From positions 1-53,288 of the IMG/VR virus record IMGVR_UViG_3300025133_006513: a DNA stretch of 53,288 nt; one strand, given 5' to 3'. Numbering within the stretch: the first letter of the stretch is position 1; every line of letters begins with the position of its first letter. Source of the stretch: a virus. Positions 16,778 to 24,132 of the stretch are shown here, piece by piece. The notes beneath the pieces are model-generated. The model saw only the letters and a program-made list of their open reading frames with translations. It did not search any database and was not told where the DNA came from. The position numbers were made by a program, and so were the translations under genes.

Positions 16778-16791
16778 TCACTATCGAGTGA
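16778..16791 (+). promoter_or_regulatory. Short hairpin TCACT-atcg-AGTGA
   Basis: A perfect 5-bp inverted repeat in the 68-nt gap before 16826. No poly-T tract follows. It is one of several small stem-loops in the spacers of the capsid genes and may mark mRNA processing or stability control. Confidence 0.3.
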
Positions 16792-16825
16792 AATAGGTTA
16801 ATCTGAGTGAACATGGAGGATAAAC

Positions 16826-17227
16826 ATGTCCACAAGTTCCGCACCACAGAAGGTATTAGCTCACCTTCGCATGTCTAACGAGATTGCCAAGCGTCACCAG
16901 AATCACCTGGAAAAGACAGCAGCAGTCTCCGCAGCCGCGCGACAGGCAGCTCCTGAAGCTATCGCAGCTTTGGTTGCTAACGAGCGTGTCTTCGAACATC
17001 AACAAGAAGCTGTCTTGGAGAAGATCGCGGGAAGCCACGTGGCTTGCCTCGAGTTGATCCGAGACTTGGCTAAGCATCGGAACGCCGCGGAGCTTGACTC
17101 CATCGGCTCTCCTGCTGGCCAGGAAAAGACAGCCTCAGCCGGTAGCTCCATCACTGGTGCTGCCGTAGCAGACTTCGATGAAACGGAGTCTGGAGACGCT
17201 TTCCGTCGAAAGTTGCTGGGTCAGTAA
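16826..17227 (+). CDS. Small helical capsid-module protein
   Basis: 133 aa, start behind TGGAGGATAAAC. It is nearly all helix and rich in Ala, Glu, His and Lys, probably coiled coil (HLRMSNEIAKRHQNHLEKTA). It contains three EKxA motifs (EKTA, EKIA, EKTA). The C-terminal 35 residues are flexible. It could be a core or small scaffold protein. No family is recognised; the context (scaffold-like gene before, decoration and capsid genes after) supports a head-assembly role. Confidence 0.65.
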   Translation: MSTSSAPQKVLAHLRMSNEIAKRHQNHLEKTAAVSAAARQAAPEAIAALVANERVFEHQQEAVLEKIAGSHVACLELIRDLAKHRNAAELDSIGSPAGQEKTASAGSSITGAAVADFDETESGDAFRRKLLGQ

Positions 17228-17246
17228 CTTTTTGAAACTAAACTTC

Positions 17247-17265
17247 AATCGTGCTTAGCACGATT
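17247..17265 (+). promoter_or_regulatory. Perfect 8-bp stem-loop AATCGTGC-tta-GCACGATT
   Basis: A strong hairpin with a 3-nt loop, 19 nt downstream of one stop codon and 29 nt before the next start. Its 3' flank is TTACTCTGTCTTGACA, not a clean T run, so termination would be partial at best. It may act as an attenuator or an mRNA processing/stability element ahead of the abundant head proteins. Confidence 0.45.
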
Positions 17266-17294
17266 TACTCTGTCTTGACATTGGAGGTCACACG

Positions 17295-17882
17295 ATGCCT
17301 GGTCAAGTCGCACAAATGTTTGAGCAAGCAATGGACCCAATCAAAGGTTGGTTCCACCTGTCTGCCTTGGACAAATCAGCGAAGTTGTCTAGCACGCTTC
17401 TTGGGTCTACGGACGTCCCCGCTGGTCGTGTTGCTGTTATCAATGATTCTGGTGAGTTCGTAACGGACCGTACCAGTATCACGAATACTGAAACAGCAAT
17501 GCCGATCTACTTGTGGAACGGTTCAGATCACCCCGACGTTTATAACGACGGGACAAGCAGCGTCACAAGTACTGTGCACTGGTATGGTATCGCACCAACC
17601 GGTGTCATGTCTGGTCTTGTCGCAACTGGTGGTTACGAATTGCAAACCACTGAGTTCGATGCCACTCAGACATACGTCGCCAATGATTTGCTCACAGCAG
17701 CAACCACTGGTATCATGACGAACGCTTCTGCTGTCCAGTATACAAACTGGATCTGCGGTATCTGTTCGTTCCACGCGCAGGGCGCCCAGGGCGACACTGC
17801 GGCCACAAGTCCCGAAGGTGTCAACGCACACGGCGTTGCTACCCTCACGTTCTGGAGCTACTTCCTACCAGCCGCAGCGTAA
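17295..17882 (+). CDS. Probable capsid decoration or stabilisation protein
   Basis: 195 aa with TTGGAGGT upstream. It is mostly beta-rich (PAGRVAVINDSGEFV, MPIYLWNGSDHPDVY) and ends GVATLTFWSYFLPAAA. The pattern of an early AGRVAV strand followed later by YVANDLLTA resembles small head decoration proteins, and the gene sits directly before the major capsid gene, the usual place for one. It has no membrane segment. The assignment is positional with a weak pattern match; a minor capsid protein is the alternative. Confidence 0.45.
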   Translation: MPGQVAQMFEQAMDPIKGWFHLSALDKSAKLSSTLLGSTDVPAGRVAVINDSGEFVTDRTSITNTETAMPIYLWNGSDHPDVYNDGTSSVTSTVHWYGIAPTGVMSGLVATGGYELQTTEFDATQTYVANDLLTAATTGIMTNASAVQYTNWICGICSFHAQGAQGDTAATSPEGVNAHGVATLTFWSYFLPAAA

Positions 17883-17924
17883 GAATAACGGTGAGCTGTT
17901 AGTTGTCGCATAAACTGTAATCAA

Positions 17925-17948
17925 TCATCCCCAGGGAATTGGGGATGA
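17925..17948 (+). promoter_or_regulatory. 8-bp stem-loop TCATCCCC / GGGGATGA
   Basis: A perfect hairpin with loop AGGGAATT in the 89-nt leader of the capsid gene. It ends 6 nt before a second small stem that carries the ribosome binding site. No T run follows, so it is more likely a 5' mRNA stability or processing element than a terminator. Confidence 0.45.
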
Positions 17949-17954
17949 ACATCA

Positions 17955-17969
17955 ATCAAGGAGGTTGAT
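17955..17969 (+). promoter_or_regulatory. Ribosome binding site presented in a hairpin loop
   Basis: ATCAA-GGAGG-TTGAT: the GGAGG Shine-Dalgarno sequence (17960-17964) is exactly the loop of a perfect 5-bp stem. It lies 7 nt before the ATG of the major capsid gene. Display of the site in a loop could raise or tune initiation. Confidence 0.5.
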
Positions 17970-17971
17970 CG

Positions 17972-18898
17972 ATGTCTTCGCCCTCTAGCGTTCAAGTCCT
18001 GAACGAAGAGCTGTTCGCGCAGCTCGAAACGCCGGGGATGGAGAAGAATGCATTAGACGCGGTGAACGAATTCACCCGCGTTCGCGTTCGTGAGGATGGC
18101 TTCTACCGGAAGATCATCCCGCCAGTTCAAGTCAGCAATGATGACCTCGACCGTCAGGTCGACACGGATAAGCCCGTGATCGTTGTGGACAAGGAGCCTG
18201 GTTCTCCTGCTGCTATCAGCATTCCCTTCGCCACGTTGCCGATCAACGTGTACATTCGTGGTCCTCGTTACCGCGTGATGTTCGATCGAATCGTGACACC
18301 GCGTTTCGTCAAGGATATTGACGAACTACGCACATGGCAGATGGATATCCGCCAAGTGCTTTCCGACAATGCTATCAAGGACATGCTCGCGGAAGAGGAC
18401 AGTAAGTTCCTCACAGCCGTGAACACCGCTCTTGTTGGCGCCAACCAAATTGTGCCTACCTCTGGTGTTATCCAGTGGGAAACCGTTTGGGGTGGTATCA
18501 GCCGCGATACTGTCCAAGAAGCGTTGAAGATCATGCCCAAGACTCCGTCTCACCTCGAGACGAATACTGTGCTGGTCAACAACGTCACCATTCGCGAAAT
18601 CCTAAAGTGGGGTTACGACGAAGCTGGTGGATCGCTGTCTGGCGATTTTCTGAAGAATGGTTGGTCCGAGATCGACCTGATGGGTGTCAAGTGGGTCGTT
18701 ACAATCAAGCGTGACTTGGTTCCTGACGACACCATGTATTTCTTCGGTGACCCTAGGTTCATCGGGAAATCGTATCTTCTCGAAGATACGACGATGCACA
18801 TCAAGAGAGAGGCATTCATGATCGAGTTCTTTGCATATGAAACATGCGGCGGAACAATCGGTCATACGGGTGGCCTCGCTCGTGCTGACTTCGCGTAA
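17972..18898 (+). CDS. Major capsid protein
   Basis: 308 aa. The N-terminus contains an EKNA motif (PGMEKNALDAV, about 20-30), a possible maturation cut. There follow REDGFYRKIIPP, a loop-like DLDRQVDTDKPVIVV, ISIPFATLPINVYIRG, RYRVMFDRIVTPRF and a helical spine (DELRTWQMDIRQVLSDNAI, about 114-132). The C-terminal part ends in TIGHTGGLARADFA. Length and the strand-helix order fit an HK97-fold capsid protein, and I recall very similar sequences labelled major capsid in other large tailed phages. Strong translation signals and flanking hairpins fit high expression. Confidence 0.75.
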   Translation: MSSPSSVQVLNEELFAQLETPGMEKNALDAVNEFTRVRVREDGFYRKIIPPVQVSNDDLDRQVDTDKPVIVVDKEPGSPAAISIPFATLPINVYIRGPRYRVMFDRIVTPRFVKDIDELRTWQMDIRQVLSDNAIKDMLAEEDSKFLTAVNTALVGANQIVPTSGVIQWETVWGGISRDTVQEALKIMPKTPSHLETNTVLVNNVTIREILKWGYDEAGGSLSGDFLKNGWSEIDLMGVKWVVTIKRDLVPDDTMYFFGDPRFIGKSYLLEDTTMHIKREAFMIEFFAYETCGGTIGHTGGLARADFA

Positions 18899-18916
18899 GC
18901 CATAGTTACGGCCAGC

Positions 18917-18943
18917 GGCTTCCCTGGAAGGCCCAGGGAAGCC
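18917..18943 (+). terminator. Strong 11-bp hairpin after the major capsid gene
   Basis: GGCTTCCCTGG / CCAGGGAAGCC with a 5-nt loop is a perfect GC-rich stem 18 nt past the capsid stop codon. The 3' flank (CCGGCTGTTCTGTGATT) has only scattered Ts. It could be a partial terminator or a 3' stability stem for capsid mRNA. Confidence 0.5.
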
Positions 18944-18988
18944 CCGGCTGTTCTGTGATTCATTTTCCTGAAACTGGAATGTATATCC

Positions 18989-19375
18989 ATGACAACTCCA
19001 CTTCCTTCCAGAGAGCAAGCCGACCAGGCTTACTCATTCATGGTCGACAAGGTTCACGTTCCAGCCTTCTTCGAGAAGCTTGCTGCGAATGGACTGGAAC
19101 CACAGACAGAATCAGAAGCACAACAACTCTTGCAGTTGGGTGCTGTTTTGTCTCAGGCATACGCTGAGGGGCAAGTTAAGCAGGCTGAGGCGGGTAACCC
19201 CTTCCTCAACCATGTGATGTCCCGTGCGATTCCTACGCAACAGCCTAACGTCGGCTCGTTGGTTAAGCAAAGTGCTGACCACATGATTGGTAACAGCGCT
19301 ATGGCCCAAACGGCAGCATTGGTTTACGCCCATGCAGTCTCGGGCGGAGAGCTGGCAGAAACTGAACAATCCTAA
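18989..19375 (+). CDS. Small helical virion-module protein
   Basis: 128 aa, Ala/Gln-rich helix throughout (AFFEKLAANGLEPQTESEA) with one EKLA motif and no Cys or membrane segment. No good Shine-Dalgarno sequence is seen; GGAATG lies 9-14 nt upstream. It follows the major capsid gene and precedes a promoter. Unknown function; a head-associated protein by context. Confidence 0.6.
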   Translation: MTTPLPSREQADQAYSFMVDKVHVPAFFEKLAANGLEPQTESEAQQLLQLGAVLSQAYAEGQVKQAEAGNPFLNHVMSRAIPTQQPNVGSLVKQSADHMIGNSAMAQTAALVYAHAVSGGELAETEQS

Positions 19376-19386
19376 GCAGCTGAACT

Positions 19387-19402
19387 TTGTTTAGCTGAAC
19401 AA
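19387..19402. promoter_or_regulatory. Near-palindrome TTGTTTAGCTGAACAA
   Basis: One base from a perfect dyad and 15/16 identical to the palindrome at 9862. A second AGCTGAAC half-site lies 15 nt upstream (19378-19385). The block ends 2 nt before the -35 box of the promoter at 19405, a typical place for an activator or repressor site. Confidence 0.5.
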
Positions 19403-19404
19403 GA

Positions 19405-19433
19405 TTGACACTGAAATGTAACCCTCATATAGG
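19405..19433 (+). promoter_or_regulatory. Sigma70-like promoter TTGACA-N17-TATAGG
   Basis: A perfect -35 box (19405-19410), 17-nt spacer and TATAGG -10 (19428-19433), in the gap before the gene at 19445. This is the best canonical promoter in the window. The predicted start would be close to the ATG, leaving a very short leader, so the -10 assignment is not certain. CCCT-catata-AGGG also makes a small dyad here. Confidence 0.5.
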
Positions 19434-19444
19434 GGATAACCCCG

Positions 19445-19825
19445 ATGACACTTCTCGCAACACCTACGGCCACCGAGTGCCTTTACTCGACTGTCCGTAA
19501 TACTGCATTGACGGAGAAGTTCTTCGGCTTCTTGCCACCACACGGTCGTCGGTTGGCATGTGGCGAAGAAATCACCGTCTGGGGTGATATTCAGCACTGG
19601 CTCACGCGGTTCACACCAAATGACCGTGCCAAACGATCCCTCGAAATCGCCCTGGGTGGCGACGGCACGTACGCCGCTGTTTTGGCCTTGGTCAAGACTC
19701 CTTCGGTACACGTCTTCGACGACACCCTTGACGAAACACGTATCTTTACATTGGTCAACGGCTCGGCTGTTTACGCAGACCCGTGCTGGGGCTCTTATAG
19801 CTCTGAAGCACTGGCTTGTACATAA
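19445..19825 (+). CDS. Small virion-type protein of unknown function
   Basis: 126 aa. Contains FFGFLPPHGRRLACGEEITVWGD (quoted in part: FGFLPPHGRRLACGEE), which I recall from small hypothetical proteins in phage structural clusters. A beta-rich middle follows and the C-terminus has two cysteines. No enzymatic motif. It is isolated as its own transcription unit: a promoter and palindrome lie upstream and a strong terminator 28 nt downstream. That suggests its dosage is set separately from the capsid genes. Confidence 0.6.
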   Translation: MTLLATPTATECLYSTVRNTALTEKFFGFLPPHGRRLACGEEITVWGDIQHWLTRFTPNDRAKRSLEIALGGDGTYAAVLALVKTPSVHVFDDTLDETRIFTLVNGSAVYADPCWGSYSSEALACT

Positions 19826-19853
19826 ACCGGTCCAACTGTGTATTGAACGTCTT

Positions 19854-19887
19854 AAGGCGGTGGCATTACGCCACCGCCTTTTCTTTT
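19854..19887 (+). terminator. Strong intrinsic terminator
   Basis: AAGGCGGTGGC-attac-GCCACCGCCTT, an 11-bp perfect GC-rich stem with a 5-nt loop, runs directly into TTTTCTTTT. It lies 28 nt after the stop at 19825 and separates the capsid operon from the next block. Confidence 0.9.
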
Positions 19888-19895
19888 GGTATACT
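19887..19895 (+). promoter_or_regulatory. Possible extended -10 promoter TTGGTATACT
   Basis: TGGTATACT immediately after the terminator matches an extended -10 element (TGnTATAAT, one mismatch in the hexamer) about 34 nt before the ATG at 19929. No -35 box is recognised because that place is taken by the terminator stem. Confidence 0.35.
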
Positions 19896-19928
19896 GCGGG
19901 AAACACTCCCTAATAAAGGAACAATGAC

Positions 19929-20327
19929 ATGGCTGGACTATTCGATCGATTAAGCCGCACAGGCGAAGGCCCAGGCGGTCTCTGGGCTCACCTGATCTGC
20001 AGTGGCTTCTCTCTCTACGTCAGCGACCTGGGCCCCACAGGGAGCGACGACGTGACTCCCCAGAAGATCATCAACGCGATCAACGAGCACGTGCTGATGA
20101 AAGACCCTACCGAGGAGCTGTACAAGCAGCTGACTGCTGAGGACATCGTAGACCTGACGGCGATGAAGAATAACATCGACGCTATCACCAACGCGAATCC
20201 AGACATACAGTACGGTCGCCGCATGGCCTATGTCGAGAAGATTCGCTCCACATTGGACTTCCTCCAGTCTGGTGCCACCTTCCCTGAGGCTACGTGGCGG
20301 GTGTGGCTGAACATTGTGATCGTATAA
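19929..20327 (+). CDS. Small helical virion-module protein
   Basis: 132 aa behind an AAAGGAACA site. The N-terminus is glycine-rich (RTGEGPGGLWAHLICSG) and the rest is helical (KIINAINEHVLMKD, EDIVDLTAMKNNID, YVEKIRSTLDFLQ). No known motif. First gene after the terminator and a possible promoter, and directly upstream of the paralogous pair. Unknown; a structural role is inferred from position. Confidence 0.6.
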   Translation: MAGLFDRLSRTGEGPGGLWAHLICSGFSLYVSDLGPTGSDDVTPQKIINAINEHVLMKDPTEELYKQLTAEDIVDLTAMKNNIDAITNANPDIQYGRRMAYVEKIRSTLDFLQSGATFPEATWRVWLNIVIV

Positions 20328-20339
20328 CCGGAGTAAACT

Positions 20340-21632
20340 ATGGCTGATAATGGGCTGGACTCCGACGTATACTGGAAGAGTGCTAGTACAACCTCGTATA
20401 ATGTAACGCCCACATTCCAGACCCCAGGCGCGACGACACTACCTCCGCAGTTAGTGCTGTTCAATACGATTATACGCGCCACCATAAACTCACCTAACAG
20501 CAACTTTTGTGCGTGGGGGAATGGCTGTGCGCATGGCGAGAACATTGCGAGATCAGCGTTCTCCTGGCATGAAGATAACCAACCCACTAGCGATGTATCA
20601 CGCACCACCAATTCGAATTCGCCGATTGTCATCTACAACAATGCAGATGTTGAGACGAAATGTCGTGCAGAGACTTGGGGCGGTTATAGCGGCGGACGCG
20701 GCTTCCGTGTAAATATGGTCGATCAGGACGCCACTGCGTATATCTGCCATACGTCACTACGTTTTGGTGACGCACCCTGGATGAGTGGTAGTATAGCCGT
20801 ACCGCAGGCTGATGAGACCACTTTGCAGATAGCCATGCCCTTCGCACCTGATTGGATATGGATATGGTCTAACGTATATGGTGGTGATGAGTGGATATCA
20901 CCATACTATGCAACCAGTGCGACGTGGACGGAATCATTTTCGCACAGAGACGGTACGTACGAGAACTGGGGTATGTGGGATGAAGATAACCAGAACTACA
21001 CCGACTCTGAAACACTATATTCACAATCAGCTTGTGGAAAAATACCAGTCAACGGGGTGGATTACGCCGTACGTATCAAGACATTAACATGGAATGACAA
21101 CGGTGTTGTAGCCGACTGGGAAAACGGCAATAACACCCTCGGCTATAGATACCATTTCATCGCAGGGAAAAATGCGAATAGCAAGGTCGGGAACTTCATA
21201 CTATCGACCTCAGCCCCAGGCGATGATGCCGAGTATCGCGCATCAGACGGTACAATTAAGATCACCACAGGCTTCAAGCCTAAGATGGTGTTCTTCATAG
21301 GTGGGAATCGATCGACTGAGGGTATCTCGAACCATATCACGATGGGGCGGGGGTTTGCGGGCGAGGCCGATGAGTGGGCGATGGCGATGAGCATACAAGA
21401 TAACGACAACACATCTGATGTGTATTGTGGCCAGTGGAACGAGCGATGTTTCGCGAGATTAGCTTACAACTCTACAACCCTAAACGATTACTGCTCACTC
21501 AACGCGATGGAGGATGACGGCTTCAGAGTCAATCTCGACGACGCAGGCTCGTATGCTATATCGTACCTAGCGATGGGCGACCCGCCAGCGAAACTCGTCT
21601 TACCATATCAGCCCTCGATCCTAAGGGTTTAA
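20340..21632 (+). CDS. Virion surface protein, first of a tandem paralogous pair
   Basis: 430 aa, beta-rich, with high Asn, Trp and Tyr content as in phage fibre or appendage proteins. It has three similar blocks, each with a strand after an FxP step (TLPPQLVLFN near 35; FAPDWIWIWS; TTGFKPKMVFFIGG near 310). The first and last blocks end GFRVN...D/Q then YICHTSLRFGD or YAISYLAMGDPP. The GFxPKxVxF type of repeat is familiar from phage tail and prophage surface proteins. No catalytic residues are recognised. It is followed after 3 nt by its paralogue at 21636. Confidence 0.65.
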   Translation: MADNGLDSDVYWKSASTTSYNVTPTFQTPGATTLPPQLVLFNTIIRATINSPNSNFCAWGNGCAHGENIARSAFSWHEDNQPTSDVSRTTNSNSPIVIYNNADVETKCRAETWGGYSGGRGFRVNMVDQDATAYICHTSLRFGDAPWMSGSIAVPQADETTLQIAMPFAPDWIWIWSNVYGGDEWISPYYATSATWTESFSHRDGTYENWGMWDEDNQNYTDSETLYSQSACGKIPVNGVDYAVRIKTLTWNDNGVVADWENGNNTLGYRYHFIAGKNANSKVGNFILSTSAPGDDAEYRASDGTIKITTGFKPKMVFFIGGNRSTEGISNHITMGRGFAGEADEWAMAMSIQDNDNTSDVYCGQWNERCFARLAYNSTTLNDYCSLNAMEDDGFRVNLDDAGSYAISYLAMGDPPAKLVLPYQPSILRV

Positions 21633-21635
21633 TTG

Positions 21636-22925
21636 ATGGCCTTAGACTCAGACGTATATTGGAAGAGCGTGACCGGTACCACTGATTACGGGTTCACGCC
21701 CACCTTCCAGAACGCCGGGGAGACAACCCTGCCGCCTGAGCTGATTCTATGCAATACCGTGCTGCATTCTGGTTACACCTCTGCACAGGGCGACGCGATG
21801 TGGGGGCAGAGTATGGGTTTCACCAATCGGCAGTGGCCTTCAAACTACCAACGTCACGAGGATAATGCCAACTATTCAGATTGTTATCGCAGTAAGTTAT
21901 GTGCGTATCCTTATGCGGCAGTGCGTAGTGCCGCTAATCAGGAAATGACTCGTGTAAACGGTTGGGGCTACCTCAATGACGGGCGGTCCATATATATGGA
22001 TGTGGTCCTTCAAACAAACAACCACCACACGTGTTACACATCTTTACGCTTCAATCCGATGCCTTGGCAGTTGTTGAGCGTCAGCACACCCGCGGCAACT
22101 GATGCAGATTGGAAAGTTGATTTTGGGTTCGCTCCTGACTGGGTTTGGATGTTCACTTCGCAACACCTGGGTGCTGATTCAGAGCATTCTGGTAACTGGA
22201 GTAGGACCCACGCCTATTACGGCGAAAGCTTTGCCCACCGCGACGGTGATGTAGAGAACTGGAACTACTGGTCAGAAGATAACCAAAACACATGTGACAA
22301 CGGCACCGCCTACTACAACGACGGCACCTTCTTCCAGCCTTGGTGGAATGGAGCTGCGTACGCAGAGTCCTTTGACTCGATCACGTGGTATGACTCTGGT
22401 ATCGAATTAGACTTCCAGACCAGTTACACCACCCAGCGATCACTTAACATCCTGGCAGGCAAGAACGCCAACAGCAAGGTAGGCCGGTTCAAGCTCGCAT
22501 CAAGCGACTACGGAGACGGGGTGTACCGCGCGTCAGACAGCACGATCAAAGTCACTACTGGCTTCAAGCCTAAGATGGTGTTCTTCCTGGGTGGGCGTAT
22601 AGGCTCGGAAAACGGGCATACCACCAGCGTACAGAATGGGCGAGGGTTCGCGAGCGAGAACGACCAGTGGGCGCAGTCGATGAGCCTGCGAGATAATATG
22701 ACATACACAGATGTGTTCCGCTCGAACGCTAACGATATGTGCTTCAGACGGCTTAACTACAGCGCTGCCTCCGTATACGACGAGTGTTCCTTAAATGCGA
22801 TGGAGTCTGACGGCTTCCGCGTTAATCTCGACAACGCGGGTAGTTACCCAGTATCCTATCTGGCCTTGGGCGATCCACCTGCAGAATTAGTTCTTCCATA
22901 CCAACAATCAATAGTATCGGTGTAG
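21636..22925 (+). CDS. Virion surface protein, second of the tandem pair
   Basis: About 429 aa from ATG 21636; an in-frame TTG at 21633 is less likely. Co-linear with the preceding gene from DSDVYWKSV to the end (SYLALGDPPAELVLPYQQS). Conserved blocks include AGKNANSKVG, ASDSTIKVTTGFKPKMVFF and LNAMESDGFRVNLDNAGSY. The most conserved stretch is near-identical at DNA level, so duplication is fairly recent or kept by gene conversion. The two may form a hetero-oligomer or offer alternative receptor surfaces; neither is shown. Confidence 0.65.
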   Translation: MALDSDVYWKSVTGTTDYGFTPTFQNAGETTLPPELILCNTVLHSGYTSAQGDAMWGQSMGFTNRQWPSNYQRHEDNANYSDCYRSKLCAYPYAAVRSAANQEMTRVNGWGYLNDGRSIYMDVVLQTNNHHTCYTSLRFNPMPWQLLSVSTPAATDADWKVDFGFAPDWVWMFTSQHLGADSEHSGNWSRTHAYYGESFAHRDGDVENWNYWSEDNQNTCDNGTAYYNDGTFFQPWWNGAAYAESFDSITWYDSGIELDFQTSYTTQRSLNILAGKNANSKVGRFKLASSDYGDGVYRASDSTIKVTTGFKPKMVFFLGGRIGSENGHTTSVQNGRGFASENDQWAQSMSLRDNMTYTDVFRSNANDMCFRRLNYSAASVYDECSLNAMESDGFRVNLDNAGSYPVSYLALGDPPAELVLPYQQSIVSV

Positions 22926-22926
22926 C

Positions 22927-24132
22927 ATGTTTGAGATTCCAGAAGACAAAGTGTTGTGTATCACAGGTGATCCGCGTAGTGGTACGTCCCTAGAGATCAA
23001 AACCGTGAAGTTGTTGGGCATCCCTGTGGCTGGCGATAAGTGGCCCCAGGAGGATCGGCAGCGACGTGAGCATGCAGACCCAGATAGACGAGCAGAGCTC
23101 GACGAGCAACACGCAAAGAGGCTCGAACACGCCAAAGAGATGAATCCCCGGGGCTTCTACGAGGTTCCAGGCACCGTTATGCAGGGGCTCAAGGAAATTG
23201 GCGAACACGGCGGCAAGGCGATCAAGATCGTCAGCGCCAGCAGCTACCCCCACGACAGCAGCAGGCGACTGGGCACAGACCCTGCCCTGATCCACAAATG
23301 GATCTGGATGCTCCGCGACCCCTCGTCGGTGGCTGTTAGTCAAAACGAGCGAACATCTTCTACTGAGGTCAAGGTGGTCAGTGAGGACGGCGAGTGGGAG
23401 CGACCAGCTAAGCCACTGTCGCCACAGCAGTTTGTGCTGAACAACGGCGGGCTGGCTGAGTTCTTCCAGAACAATCCAGACCGCTTTGCAGACTGCCTTG
23501 TTGTCGACTATGACGAGATGACAGCCAACCCAGAGCAAGAGATTGATCGCTTGTGCGAGTTCTTGGGCCACGAGCCGACTGATGAACAGCGACAAGCTGC
23601 GACCGACAACGTCGACACCAAGCTACGCCGTAGTCCTAAGAAGTTCACCGAGTGGGAGGGGCGTAACATCGCTGTGGCCACGCTTGCAGACGATCTACGG
23701 GAGAGTATCGTCTCTCGCCAGCTCACCAAGGCTGTCGTCGCTGTGGATAAGGGGCGAGAGCTGGCGGTCATGGAAGCCAAGGAAGTAACCCGCTATTACG
23801 ACCCTGAGACAGGCTGCTTTGGCCCTTCAGCGTTGCACGAGAAGGTGAAGTGCGATGAAGAGTACTGCAATGAATACTGCACCGGTGCCCGCAAGGAGAT
23901 CATGTGTGGGCTTCACCCGCAGTGCAGCATAGAGTTCGAGCGGCCACCACATGACGTGATGTACGAGATCGACCTAGGCGGGTATGGCGTGCTCACACGG
24001 CCCAAGGTCGTCTACCGTGGTGTGCTGACCACCTGGGAGCTTGCTTTCCAGCAGCATCAGCGATTGTATCCAAGCAAGGTGACGTTGATCCCACTTGCAG
24101 ACCGCAAGGTATTAGCAGAGGCAATTAAGTAA
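22927..24132 (+). CDS. Sulfotransferase-like protein
   Basis: 401 aa. Near the N-terminus VLCITGDPRSGTSL (9-22) is a 5'-phosphosulfate-binding loop of the PRSGTS type. WMLRDPSSVAVSQ (about 127-139) matches the 3'-phosphate-binding motif with Arg130 and a Ser. VVDYDEMTANPEQEIDRLCEFLG (core YDEMTANPE) is a typical C-terminal element. These are the PAPS-dependent sulfotransferase hallmarks; the likely reaction is transfer of sulfate to a sugar or protein. The last about 130 residues add a Cys-rich patch (CDEEYCNEYCTG) not usual for the family. A gene of this type between fibre genes suggests modification of virion glycans or of host surface glycans. Confidence 0.65.
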   Translation: MFEIPEDKVLCITGDPRSGTSLEIKTVKLLGIPVAGDKWPQEDRQRREHADPDRRAELDEQHAKRLEHAKEMNPRGFYEVPGTVMQGLKEIGEHGGKAIKIVSASSYPHDSSRRLGTDPALIHKWIWMLRDPSSVAVSQNERTSSTEVKVVSEDGEWERPAKPLSPQQFVLNNGGLAEFFQNNPDRFADCLVVDYDEMTANPEQEIDRLCEFLGHEPTDEQRQAATDNVDTKLRRSPKKFTEWEGRNIAVATLADDLRESIVSRQLTKAVVAVDKGRELAVMEAKEVTRYYDPETGCFGPSALHEKVKCDEEYCNEYCTGARKEIMCGLHPQCSIEFERPPHDVMYEIDLGGYGVLTRPKVVYRGVLTTWELAFQQHQRLYPSKVTLIPLADRKVLAEAIK

